Shown here one piece after another: positions 1 to 5,991 of a stretch of 6,380 nucleotides of DNA. The notes under the pieces were generated by a model, which did no database searches, had not been told where the DNA came from, and saw only the letters and a list, made by a program, of their open reading frames with translations. The stretch is from an uncultured Chloroflexota bacterium (GTDB lineage: Bacteria > Chloroflexota > Anaerolineae > Aggregatilineales > Phototrophicaceae). A program made the position numbers and the translations under genes. The stretch is taken from positions 1 through 6,380 of the forward strand of contig CALMZT010001297.1 of NCBI GenBank assembly GCA_937870805.1, given 5' to 3'. Every line of letters starts with the position of its first letter. Position 1 is the first letter of the stretch.

Positions 1-22
1 GACGCAGTTTGAACCCTGTGTT

Positions 23-29
23 GAGGGGG
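23..29 (+). promoter_or_regulatory. Ribosome binding site for the TPR protein gene
   Basis: GAGGGGG lies four bases upstream of the GTG at 34 and supports that non-ATG start, because the next in-frame ATG is 26 codons inside the first TPR region. One upstream frame (codons from base 2) stays open to a TGA at 35-37, overlapping the start as GTGA. A preceding translationally coupled gene is therefore possible, but eleven codons are too few to identify it, and another frame closes at TGA 10-12. Confidence 0.55.
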
Positions 30-33
30 ATTT

Positions 34-1554
34 GTGAACGAAGCGCAAACGTTATTTCGTGATGCGGTGATTGCCATTCGTAATAACGACGACAGGGAAA
101 ATGCGCGCAAAATGCTGATGCAGTCGCTTAAGCTGCAACCGCACAATGAGATGGCGTGGTTGTGGCTGGCACGCACGCTGGACGAACCGCGACAGCAAAT
201 GGATTGCATCGAGCGCGCGTTGAAGATCAACCCCGAAAATGAACAGGCGCTGGCGATGCGCGAAGAACTTCTCACTGCCGTTATCACCCCTGCCAAAAAG
301 AAGACTACACAAACCACCAACGCCCTTGCTCCTGTGCCTCCGCTGCCCAAACCTGTGTCCACGCAGACGACACAGACGCTTGCTGTGCCGCCTATCACGC
401 CTCCTATTCCCGCTTTGGAAGACGCTGACCCCGACACGCGCCACACGACTTCGGGGCAGCGTACCATCCCTGCGCACCAGCGCCGTGAACTGTCACTCAC
501 TGAAAAACGCCGCGTCAGCCTGTTGCTGGACAAGGCAAATAAACGGATCGAAAACGACGACGTTGAAACCGCTATTGAGCAGTGGGTCAAAGTGCTGCAA
601 ATTCAATATGACCATGAGGAAGCAATGCGCAATTCCGTGCGCTACCTGAGCAAGCTGGGCTATATGGAGGACGCCAAAGAACTCGTATGGCGCGCCATCA
701 ACAGCGGCACCGATCACCCTTCAATTTACCTCACAGCGATTGAAATTGCTGAGCGTGAAAAAGACAGCAAAACGGCAGACGATCTGCGCGATGACGTTGT
801 GCAATTGCCTCAAGCCAACGAAAGCGTCGTCATCATGATCGCCGATTATTATATCCGCACCAAAAATAACGCCCGCGCGATTCAAATCCTCAAAGAATCA
901 CTCGACTCGCATCCCAAAAGTCAAAAGATTCTGCTGCGGTTGGGCGATCTGCATAACGAAATTAACAAGGAACGTGTCGCGGCGATGTACTATGATCGTG
1001 CTGCGGCGCTCGGCACGGGCACTAAAGAGGGCAAAACTGCCGACAAGCGCATGAAAGACTATGTGCCGATCATGACCGATAACGAGCGCGGCAGTATCTT
1101 CATGGCGTGGCGCGAGGCGTTGGGCTTCGGCGCGGCGTTCCTGCTGCTGGCGTTTCAGGATGCTGGATTAAATATGCTGCGCCTGGGTGCTGGGCGTTGG
1201 GCAGGCGTTGGCTTAGGCGTTGTCGGCGGCTATCTGCTCATCACGGCAACCTCTTCGCCACAGCAGCGCGGCTTAGCACGCTTGCTCGGCGGGAATGTGC
1301 CGGACGAGGGCTACGATGGTGAGGAGCATGGCGGCGTGATACAGGAACAGACGACGCTGCCGATGATCCCTGTGCCTGTGCGCGCTGTATTGGGCTTGAT
1401 TGGCAGCGTAATGCTGGTGGGCGCGTTTGCGTTGGTGTTCAGCACGGCGCTGCGCTTGCTGGCAAATCCCGTTCGCCCTGAACTTCCGAGCTTCTGCGAT
1501 GTCGCGCCCTTCTTTGAAAACGATACACTCAATGACCTGATTGGCTGTTTCTGA
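34..1554 (+). CDS. TPR-repeat protein with C-terminal membrane segments
   Basis: A 506-residue protein that probably acts as a membrane-anchored scaffold; no catalytic motif is visible. Residues 1-80 form TPR-like helices (AWLWLARTLD, then CIERALKINPENEQALAM, a typical TPR second half). Residues 86-145 are a Pro/Thr-rich linker. Residues 155-330 are a second helical repeat block (ETAIEQWVKVLQI, ARAIQILKESLDSHPKSQKILLRLGDLH). Three hydrophobic stretches follow at about 362-378, 388-406 and 449-472, with a short tail containing two cysteines. TPR blocks normally bind other proteins, so a partner-binding role is inferred. The GTG start is chosen for its ribosome binding site. The stop lies ten bases before the rhomboid gene, same strand, suggesting one transcript and possibly a functional link at the membrane. 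The domain assignment is sound; the specific role is unknown. Confidence 0.88.
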   Translation: MNEAQTLFRDAVIAIRNNDDRENARKMLMQSLKLQPHNEMAWLWLARTLDEPRQQMDCIERALKINPENEQALAMREELLTAVITPAKKKTTQTTNALAPVPPLPKPVSTQTTQTLAVPPITPPIPALEDADPDTRHTTSGQRTIPAHQRRELSLTEKRRVSLLLDKANKRIENDDVETAIEQWVKVLQIQYDHEEAMRNSVRYLSKLGYMEDAKELVWRAINSGTDHPSIYLTAIEIAEREKDSKTADDLRDDVVQLPQANESVVIMIADYYIRTKNNARAIQILKESLDSHPKSQKILLRLGDLHNEINKERVAAMYYDRAAALGTGTKEGKTADKRMKDYVPIMTDNERGSIFMAWREALGFGAAFLLLAFQDAGLNMLRLGAGRWAGVGLGVVGGYLLITATSSPQQRGLARLLGGNVPDEGYDGEEHGGVIQEQTTLPMIPVPVRAVLGLIGSVMLVGAFALVFSTALRLLANPVRPELPSFCDVAPFFENDTLNDLIGCF

Positions 1555-1564
1555 GAGATAGGTT

Positions 1565-2470
1565 GTGGTCCTATATTTAGCTTTTGAGCTGTTTGTGAGT
1601 GTCCTCCTCTCTGCGCTGCGCTATCCGCTGCCCATCAATGACCACAAAACAGTGCGTTATCGCACGATTCCCTGGGCAACGATTCTCCTGATCTTTATCA
1701 ACTGTATGGTCTTTGGCTTCTGGCAGGCGGCGAAGATTTACTCCATCCCGCGTATGATCGCTACCCTGCCTTCCAGCGTCCGCAGCATCGACGACCCTGA
1801 ATTCAGGCGCACGTTTAACGATGCTTTAGATGAATATTATTCGGGCGCTATCGACGTTTACAGTTACGGCTACCGCAGCACGACCCTCCAACAAAGTGTC
1901 AGCATTGGTGCGTTTGTCGCCTTTACGTCGATGTTCATGCACGGTAACTTCAGTCACCTCGTCGGCAACATGCTGTACCTGTGGACATTTGGCAGGCGCC
2001 TGGAAGACGCCTGTGGACATTGGCGATTCATCTTATTTTACTTATCGTGCGGTATGATTGCGGGCATCGGCAGCGGCATTGTCAAATCACAGGGTGTGGA
2101 TATACCCAGTATTGGCGCAAGCGGTGCGATTGCGGGTGTGCTTGGCGGCTTTCTCTTGCTGTTCCCCGGCGCGAGTATCTCCTGTTTGTGGGGCATTGGC
2201 TTGTTCATCCGTGCGATCTATTGGGGCTTGGCGCAGATTTTTGGCTTCAGCAAAGTGGAATGGACGTGGACAGTGCGGCTGCCTGCGTTTCTGTTGTTAG
2301 GAGCTTTCGCCTGGAGTAGCATTGTCGCCTCCAGCGAAGTCCTTCAGGGAGAATCCGGCGGCGGTGTCGATTATCTCGCGCACCTGACTGGATTCCTCGG
2401 TGCGTTGATTATCTTCCTGTTCGTGCGCAAAGACCTGTTCACACGCTATTTCTCAGGAAGGTCAGTATAA
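1565..2470 (+). CDS. Rhomboid family intramembrane serine protease
   Basis: A 301-residue multi-pass membrane protease that would cleave substrate helices within the lipid bilayer. The family signature is complete. HGNFSHLVGNM at 126-136 supplies the conserved His and Asn of the helix 2 region. GASGAIAGVLG at 184-194 contains the nucleophile Ser186. AHLTGFLGA at 272-280 contains the catalytic-dyad His273. EDACGHWRFILFYLSCG (147-163) matches the usual loop and third helix. Membrane segments fall near 36-54, 131-143, 153-172, 184-202, 238-255 and 270-288, with a further hydrophobic stretch at 205-225. About 70 residues, partly polar, separate the first helix from the HGNFSH motif, which is longer than in compact bacterial rhomboids. 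The GTG start follows a weak purine-rich stretch (GAGAGATAGG). The family core begins near residue 20 (YPLPINDHKT), so a slightly later start is possible. It is probably co-transcribed with the upstream TPR gene. Confidence 0.93.
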   Translation: MVLYLAFELFVSVLLSALRYPLPINDHKTVRYRTIPWATILLIFINCMVFGFWQAAKIYSIPRMIATLPSSVRSIDDPEFRRTFNDALDEYYSGAIDVYSYGYRSTTLQQSVSIGAFVAFTSMFMHGNFSHLVGNMLYLWTFGRRLEDACGHWRFILFYLSCGMIAGIGSGIVKSQGVDIPSIGASGAIAGVLGGFLLLFPGASISCLWGIGLFIRAIYWGLAQIFGFSKVEWTWTVRLPAFLLLGAFAWSSIVASSEVLQGESGGGVDYLAHLTGFLGALIIFLFVRKDLFTRYFSGRSV

Positions 2471-2598
2471 ATAGCAACGAGTAGTGAGAGCGTGTTTGCA
2501 AACTGTTATTCATCGCAACAAACCTTTCTCTCAATCCCGGTGCTTCGCTTACACGCCAAAAGCGAGAACCTTTTCACCGCGCATGTTCCTGTATTTAG

Positions 2599-2659
2599 CC
2601 CCCTCTCCCGCGCCACACACCTTCCCAACCGATTCCATTTTGCGCGTTGGGAGAGGGGG
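2599..2659. repeat. Long hairpin inside copy 1
   Basis: CCCCCTCTCCC (2599-2609) is perfectly complementary to GGGAGAGGGGG (2649-2659). The same 11-bp arms occur in copy 2 at 5066-5076 and 5116-5126, so the hairpin belongs to the element and is not a private terminator of the rhomboid gene. No U-run follows; the next bases are TTGGGGGG. Confidence 0.75.
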
Positions 2660-2675
2660 TTGGGGGGTTTACAAG

Positions 2676-2696
2676 GGTAAGTATTTTATACTTGCC
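2676..2696. repeat. Small inverted repeat near the left end of the nested segment
   Basis: GGTAAGTAT and ATACTTGCC pair at 8 of 9 positions around a TTT loop, making a compact hairpin just inside the left end of the nested segment. No function can be assigned; a subterminal transposase-binding site or a simple transcript hairpin are both possible. Confidence 0.4.
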
Positions 2697-2773
2697 TCAA
2701 TAATCCCTTAAAAGTACACCACCCTTAAGCCTATTTTGATGCTCAAACGCTCGACAACGCGAAGTTTTTAAGT

Positions 2774-2826
2774 CCCTCTCCCGCCTCACAAGCTCACTTA
2801 CAACTAGGTTCCCTCAGGGGAGAGGG
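2774..2826. repeat. Second CCCTCTCCC/GGGAGAGGG hairpin
   Basis: CCCTCTCCC (2774-2782) is the perfect complement of GGGAGAGGG (2818-2826). It is followed by TTTAGGGTGAGGTCATGGCGAACG, nearly identical to the sequence after the hairpin of copy 2. This shows that the nested segment is built from the same repeat family as its host. Confidence 0.7.
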
Positions 2827-2967
2827 ATTTAGGGTGAGGTCATGGCGAACGCTCAATTGCCTTGCATTGAAAACCTACCCTTGTGAAGGGTTGGGGGTGA
2901 GGTCGTGGCAAATGCAAGTGAACCATGTCCCAACATTGCCCTACATTTCATATCACAAACACGCTCT

Positions 2968-3380
2968 GAGTGGAGTATGATGAGCAGTGAATATACAAGC
3001 ACAAGCCTCATACGCAGAAGTGCGCAGTCAACACTATGTTGCCCGTAGGACATGTTTCTGAAAGCGAACTCTATACTCTACAACAAGAAGCCGTCGAGGT
3101 GTCACGCATGATCGGCGGCTTAAAAGTCTCCGTTAAATGTCGTTTATAGCAATATTCCTTCCAGCTTTTTACTCATTGCTCATTGCTCATTGCTACCGCC
3201 AACCCACGCTATACACAAAACACGCTGCGCGGTAAACTAGATAGTTGCTCATGGGTTGTGAGTTTTCCGTTTAAGCCAGAGTGTATTAAACTTAAACATT
3301 CATTCGATCTATCATTCCAGAACTTACAACACACAACCGATAACGAATAACCAACAACAAAGGTCTCAGAAACAATATCC
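2968..3380. other. Gene-free stretch before the 458-aa gene
   Basis: 413 bases with no credible coding region. Apart from a triple CTCATTG repeat at 3172-3192, no repeat family, RNA gene or riboswitch is recognised. The part after about 3270 is AT-rich and should contain the promoter of the 458-aa gene, but no well-spaced -35/-10 pair was found: TTGTGA at 3256 and TATTAA at 3284 are 22 bases apart, too far for a standard promoter. Confidence 0.6.
3172..3192 (+). repeat. Triple heptamer repeat CTCATTG
   Basis: Three perfect tandem copies of CTCATTG, followed by a further CT. Two inverted copies (CAATGAG) lie at 4781-4794, just after the 458-aa gene, and a single copy plus a decayed one sits at 5202-5215. 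Such tandem heptamers are a known type of intergenic repeat in some bacterial genomes, for example cyanobacteria; a function is not established here. Confidence 0.8.
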
Positions 3381-4757
3381 ATGACCCAAATCCCTGCTGC
3401 AAATAACCTCATCGTTGAGACAGATAACACGCGCTGGCGGCTGCTGCTCAACGGACACGATGATTTTACAACCGATGCCCATGTGTTGGTTGAAGCCGTC
3501 TCTGGCGATGCCATGCACTATCAAACGCTGTTCGGTGAAAAACACCGCTTACCCGACAGCGGCAGCCTCACGCCCGAACAGATTCAACGGGTGGTGTTAG
3601 GCTGGTCAAACAGTGACAATGCCTGGCACTTAGGCATGATGCTCACGCAGGATATTGCCAGTTCACGCGGCAGTCGTTGGTGCGAATTAGCGCGCTGGCA
3701 GGAAGTCGAAGCCGGGCAGCCCGGCGGCGCGGCAACACAAGCAGGCACATCCTTAGCCTATACCTTGCAGCGTCCATTCAACCTTGTACCGCCAAAAGCC
3801 GCCACCAATGGCACAGCCCCACAGATGACCACACAAGTCGCGTTCGGCGCGGACACGACAGCCGCTGCGCTGCCCATGTCTGATGAAGCATCTGCTGCCC
3901 CTGCTACCCTTGTGGGCGAAACGGTGCGCGCTGCCCCCATTGTCGAGTCCACACGCCCGTCGAGTCCCTATGTGGGCGAAGTGTATACCCCTGAACAGCC
4001 GCCTGATACCGTGATACGGGAAGATGCCGAAGTTTATGCGCCGAAGCCCAGTCGTGTGCTGCCATTACCGGATGCGCCGTTCAAAACAGGGTCGTGGACG
4101 TTGGAGCGTGACCCCAACGGCGTGCTGCAATATCGTCGTTCAGCATCGTGGATCTGGACACGTCTGGGACGCGCGCTGTGGTATACCTTCTGGGCATTGA
4201 TCTATGTTTTCTTGTCTTATGCCACACTCAACAGCACCCTCGCGCTGCCGAATGCAGGCACGATGCTGCCCAATCCCGAAATTCTGCCCTATCTTGGCTT
4301 AGGCTCTGCGGCGCTGCTGTTCATCCTCGTGCTGTACATTTTGATCGACGCGATTTTATCGCCGGGTTTGCTGGTGATTGACCCCTACACGCGCACCATT
4401 CGGATGCAGCGCCGCGACCAAACGGTGTGGAGCAAAAACGCCAACGATGTGCAGTCGGTTTACGTGTCGCACATTGTCGAAGTGAAACATAAGAAGCGCA
4501 GCGGCAAAAAAGAGCCGCAGTGGAACGTACAGCATGGCGAAATGAACTTGCAGCTGGGCGATAAGAAATTCAAATGTTTCCTGCGCGTCGAAGAAGCGGA
4601 AGAACAGCCTGTCGATGACTACATCACCGACCTTTACGAAGAAGAAGGGGTGCGCCCGCTGACTGTCGAAGGGGTTGTCACGCCGATGCAAGGCGCGGCG
4701 ATGACCATTGCGCAAGCGTTGGTCGTGCCCGCTTTTTATGACCATCGCACAAAATAG
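3381..4757 (+). CDS. Unrecognised two-pass membrane protein, 458 aa
   Basis: I do not recognise the family. Residues 1-110 look like a folded soluble domain rich in Trp and charged residues (TRWRLLLNGHDDF, WHLGMMLTQD, RWCELARWQE). Residues 111-235 are a Pro/Ala/Thr-rich, probably disordered linker. Residues about 236-262 are polar (GSWTLERDPNGVLQYRR). Membrane segments follow at about 266-284 and 302-326, separated by a short Asn/Pro loop. Residues 330-458 are a charged, strand-rich domain (LVIDPYTRTIRMQRR, KHKKRSGKKEPQWNVQHGEMNLQLGDKKFKCFLRVEE) that could resemble a PH-like fold, a weak guess. There is no signal peptide and no catalytic motif. The ATG at 3381 lacks a good ribosome binding site (AAAGG is about 17 bases away), so leaderless translation or another start is possible. 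It stands alone, bracketed by repeats, with GC-rich third codon positions like the upstream genes. Confidence 0.85.
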   Translation: MTQIPAANNLIVETDNTRWRLLLNGHDDFTTDAHVLVEAVSGDAMHYQTLFGEKHRLPDSGSLTPEQIQRVVLGWSNSDNAWHLGMMLTQDIASSRGSRWCELARWQEVEAGQPGGAATQAGTSLAYTLQRPFNLVPPKAATNGTAPQMTTQVAFGADTTAAALPMSDEASAAPATLVGETVRAAPIVESTRPSSPYVGEVYTPEQPPDTVIREDAEVYAPKPSRVLPLPDAPFKTGSWTLERDPNGVLQYRRSASWIWTRLGRALWYTFWALIYVFLSYATLNSTLALPNAGTMLPNPEILPYLGLGSAALLFILVLYILIDAILSPGLLVIDPYTRTIRMQRRDQTVWSKNANDVQSVYVSHIVEVKHKKRSGKKEPQWNVQHGEMNLQLGDKKFKCFLRVEEAEEQPVDDYITDLYEEEGVRPLTVEGVVTPMQGAAMTIAQALVVPAFYDHRTK

Positions 4758-4780
4758 CCTTTGAAGCAGCGTGTGAAAAG

Positions 4781-4794
4781 CAATGAGCAATGAG
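4781..4794 (-). repeat. Inverted heptamer pair CAATGAG
   Basis: Two tandem CAATGAG units. With the preceding G at 4780 they form a 15-base perfect complement of CTCATTGCTCATTGC at 3172-3186, on the other side of the 458-aa gene. Confidence 0.7.
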
Positions 4795-4827
4795 GTAGAG
4801 AAAATACCTTTTCATTTGTATTGTGTA

Positions 4828-4907
4828 GGACTTACGCAGTTGAACCGCAATTTGTGCTTGAACAAGGGGTTTAAACCCCTTGTTCGTGAACCCAACGGCG
4901 TAAGTCC
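4828..4907. mobile_element. 80-bp MITE-like palindromic element
   Basis: The ends are inverted repeats: GGACTTACGCAGTTG (4828-4842) against CAACGGCGTAAGTCC (4893-4907), 14 of 15 positions. The centre is a perfect 26-base palindrome (4860-4885; GAACAAGGGG then TTTAAA then CCCCTTGTTC). TGTGT occurs one base before the left end (4822-4826) and two bases after the right end (4910-4914), a possible but unproven target duplication. No coding capacity. GGACTTACGC-type termini recall small transposon-derived elements of cyanobacteria and Chloroflexota, but I cannot name the family. A secondary role as a transcript-end structure for the preceding gene is possible. Confidence 0.7.
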
Positions 4908-4974
4908 CATGTGTCTATCGTGCTCCAGTTACACAGTCTCCAGCAATGATGATTATGTTTTCTGCCCATCACTC

Positions 4975-5203
4975 AGACCGTGTTTGCAAACTGTTATTCA
5001 TCACAATAAATCTTTCGCTCCTCACCAGAAGCGAACTGTTGAATCGCGCACGTCCCCGCATTTTGCCCCCTCTCCCGCACCACACACGTTCCCAACCAAT
5101 ATCACTTTGTGCATTGGGAGAGGGGGTTGGGGGTGAGGTCATGGCGAACGTTGATGACGAATGTTCCAATATTTACCAGCATTTCACATTGCAAACACGC
5201 TCT
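4975..5203. mobile_element. Non-autonomous TIR element, copy 2 (229 bp)
   Basis: AGACCGTGTTTG (4975-4986) pairs with CAAACACGCTCT (5192-5203) at 11 of 12 positions, and the pairing continues as CAA/TTG inward. The flanks CATCACTC (4967-4974) and CATTGCTC (5204-5211) agree at 6 of 8 positions, again suggesting an aged 8-bp duplication. It shares both ends, the 11-bp hairpin arms and the GGTGAGGTCATGGCGAACG stretch with copy 1, in the same orientation, and lacks the nested segment. No transposase is encoded. It ends 38 bases before the next start codon, so it may supply the leader of that gene. Confidence 0.7.
5066..5126. repeat. Long hairpin inside copy 2
   Basis: CCCCCTCTCCC (5066-5076) and GGGAGAGGGGG (5116-5126) are perfectly complementary with a 39-base loop. 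It is the counterpart of 2599-2659; both hairpins span 61 bases. The following bases are TTGGGGGTGAGG, not a U-run, which argues against an intrinsic terminator. Confidence 0.75.
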
Positions 5204-5241
5204 CATTGCTCGTTACTTATCCCTAACTAAAGTGAGTGACT

Positions 5242-5322
5242 ATGACCAACGACGTTCTCGTTCGTTTCGTCCACATCAGCGATACGCACATCAGCCACGA
5301 CCCCAACTACACCTACCCCGAT
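5242..5322 (+). pseudogene. 5' fragment of a calcineurin-like metallophosphoesterase
   Basis: The first ~27 codons give VRFVHISDTHI, the classic opening strand of calcineurin-like phosphoesterases, with Asp14 and His16 as the D-x-H metal ligands. The typical family member runs to 250 residues or more with GDxxD, GNHE and two later His motifs, none of which follow. The stretch has the moderate GC of the upstream genes, and its leader abuts element copy 2, so it probably belongs to the same chromosome as the rest of the window. If the join is an assembly error, the intact gene would continue beyond this point in the real genome. Confidence 0.6.
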
Positions 5323-5991
5323 AGAGGACTGCCGCTGGCGCTGGACGGCGCAAAGGCCGTCTATCACATCTGCCCGAATGTCCATCCGGACGAATTCGGC
5401 ATCGAGCGGTCGACCCTGGCAGCCGCCCGGGATGCCGGCGTTGAGCACTTTGTCTTTCATTCGGTCCTCCACCCGCAAACCGAGGCCATGCCCCACCATT
5501 GGCAGAAGCTGCGGGTCGAGGCCGCGGTTTTCGAGAGCGGCTTGCCTTTCACAATTCTGCAGCCCGCGCCCTATATGCAGAATACGCTGGCCGGCTGGGA
5601 CACGGCCCGCGCTCGAGGACACTGTACGGTGCCGTATCCCGTGCATACCTGCCTGAGCCTGGTAGACCTGGACGACGTGGCTGAGGCGGCCGCCCGGGTG
5701 CTGACGGAGCCCGGCCATGCCGGCGCCACCTACGAGCTGGTTGGCACCCCCGGCCTGGCCCAGACCGCTGTCGCCGCCGAAATCGATCCTCACCCCGTCC
5801 ATCAGCCGCACCGTCTTGCCCAGGCCATCGAGTTTCTTGTTCAACCGCAGCGCGGCCAACTGCACATTCAGCGGCAGGTGCGAGCCGATGGATACGACCG
5901 CGGCACCTTTATTCTTGACCAGATCCTCGGCCATCGACGTGAATCGCATTTCCGCGTGGTCGCTCAGGGCCGCTCGCCCCGTTGCGCCTAG
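5242..5991 (+). CDS. Chimeric ORF: metallophosphoesterase start joined to NmrA-like body
   Basis: An open frame of 249 codons from ATG 5242 (an in-frame GTG lies two codons earlier; AGTGAG upstream is a weak ribosome binding site). Three unrelated stretches can be read in it. Codons 1-27 are the start of a metallophosphoesterase (VRFVHISDTHI). Codons from about 30 to 181 are an NmrA-like NAD(P)-binding protein lacking its N-terminal third. Codons 182-249 look like the antisense of another gene, with many His, Gln and Arg and no family resemblance. Neither enzyme can be functional here: the phosphoesterase lacks its GDxxD, GNHE and His motifs, and the NmrA part lacks the glycine-rich Rossmann turn. 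GC rises just after the first join. It is best treated as an artefactual or degenerate fusion, not a real product. Confidence 0.35.
   Translation: MTNDVLVRFVHISDTHISHDPNYTYPDRGLPLALDGAKAVYHICPNVHPDEFGIERSTLAAARDAGVEHFVFHSVLHPQTEAMPHHWQKLRVEAAVFESGLPFTILQPAPYMQNTLAGWDTARARGHCTVPYPVHTCLSLVDLDDVAEAAARVLTEPGHAGATYELVGTPGLAQTAVAAEIDPHPVHQPHRLAQAIEFLVQPQRGQLHIQRQVRADGYDRGTFILDQILGHRRESHFRVVAQGRSPRCA
5329..5787 (+). pseudogene. NmrA-like NAD(P)-binding protein, C-terminal fragment
   Basis: About 150 codons match the central and C-terminal part of NmrA-like atypical short-chain dehydrogenases. Visible are AVYHICPN, then TLAAARDAGVEHFVFHSVLHPQ, HHWQKLRVE (the helix carrying the conserved Lys), GLPFTILQPAPYMQN, and SLVDLDDVAEAAARVL with GATYELVG. 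The N-terminal Rossmann strand with its GxxGxxG turn, normally 60-70 residues earlier, is absent, and the similarity stops at AAEI (about 5784), before the family's C-terminal end. GC is clearly higher than upstream: the 60 bases from 5461 contain 40 G or C, against 29 in the 60 bases from 4441. Family members usually act as redox sensors or reductases; this fragment cannot bind cofactor normally. Family assignment is fairly secure. Confidence 0.65.
5788..5961 (-). pseudogene. Fragment resembling a molybdopterin oxidoreductase subunit
   Basis: Reading the minus strand, about 55 residues (RFTSMAEDLVKNKGAAVV, then SIGSHLPLNVQLAALRLNKKL and GLGKTVRLMDG) resemble the stretch of large TAT-variant molybdopterin/Fe-S oxidoreductases (ActB-type subunits of alternative complex III) where a D-L-x-x-x-x-G-x-x-x-V helix-strand leads to LPxxVxxLAxxLN and GxxGKTV. 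The usual protein is many hundreds of residues long. The similarity stops at about 5790, exactly where the NmrA-like similarity on the plus strand ends. An ATG at 6003 (minus), preceded by GGAGGGAAGG, would give a short open frame into this fragment, but its first 15 residues are not family-like. The assignment is from memory and moderate. Confidence 0.4.

Larger units (their letters stand above)
2667..2887. repeat. Nested insertion within copy 1
   Basis: GGGTTGGGGG occurs directly before (2657-2666) and directly after (2888-2897) this segment, like a 10-bp target duplication. Its ends are inverted repeats: 2668-2682 against the complement of 2873-2887 agrees at 13 of 15 positions, with a perfect core ACAAGGGTA/TACCCTTGT. 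Removing the segment and one direct repeat leaves copy 1 at about 250 bp, close to the 229 bp of copy 2. It contains its own CCCTCTCCC/GGGAGAGGG arms and a GGTGAGGTCATGGCGAACG stretch also found in copy 2. Tract-mediated recombination between sibling repeats could give a similar pattern. Confidence 0.55.
2487..2967. mobile_element. Non-autonomous TIR element, copy 1 (481 bp)
   Basis: AGAGCGTGTTTG at 2487-2498 is the perfect inverse complement of CAAACACGCTCT at 2956-2967. The flanks are GAGTAGTG (2479-2486) and GAGTGGAG (2968-2975), identical at 6 of 8 positions, which fits a decayed 8-bp target duplication. The left 41 bases from 2492 match the left end of copy 2 (from 4980) at 37 of 41 positions, and the right ends also match. 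No transposase is encoded, so mobilisation in trans by an unidentified transposase is inferred. The interior holds CCCTCTCCC/GGGAGAGGG hairpins and appears to be interrupted by a nested insertion. It lies 16 bases after the rhomboid stop. Confidence 0.7.

Noticed and set aside
2599..2659. Intrinsic terminator for the TPR-rhomboid operon
   Set aside because: The stem is strong but the loop is long, no U-run follows, and the same structure recurs in copy 2, so it is a repeat-family feature.
2484..2711. Two short overlapping plus-strand frames after the rhomboid gene
   Set aside because: They lie almost wholly within copy 1 and translate its inverted repeats and hairpin arms.
2853..3053. 66-codon minus-strand frame
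   Set aside because: It crosses the right end of copy 1 into unrelated intergenic DNA, has no recognisable family and no clear ribosome binding site.
3172..3192. CRISPR array
   Set aside because: The tandem units are only seven bases long with no spacers, and no cas genes are present.
3256..3289. Promoter for the 458-aa gene (TTGTGA / TATTAA)
   Set aside because: The 22-base spacing is too long for a standard promoter and both boxes are weak.
4783..5136. 117-codon plus-strand frame with a possible start at 4783
   Set aside because: It runs through the heptamer pair, the 80-bp element and copy 2, and its translation follows the repeats; no family resemblance.
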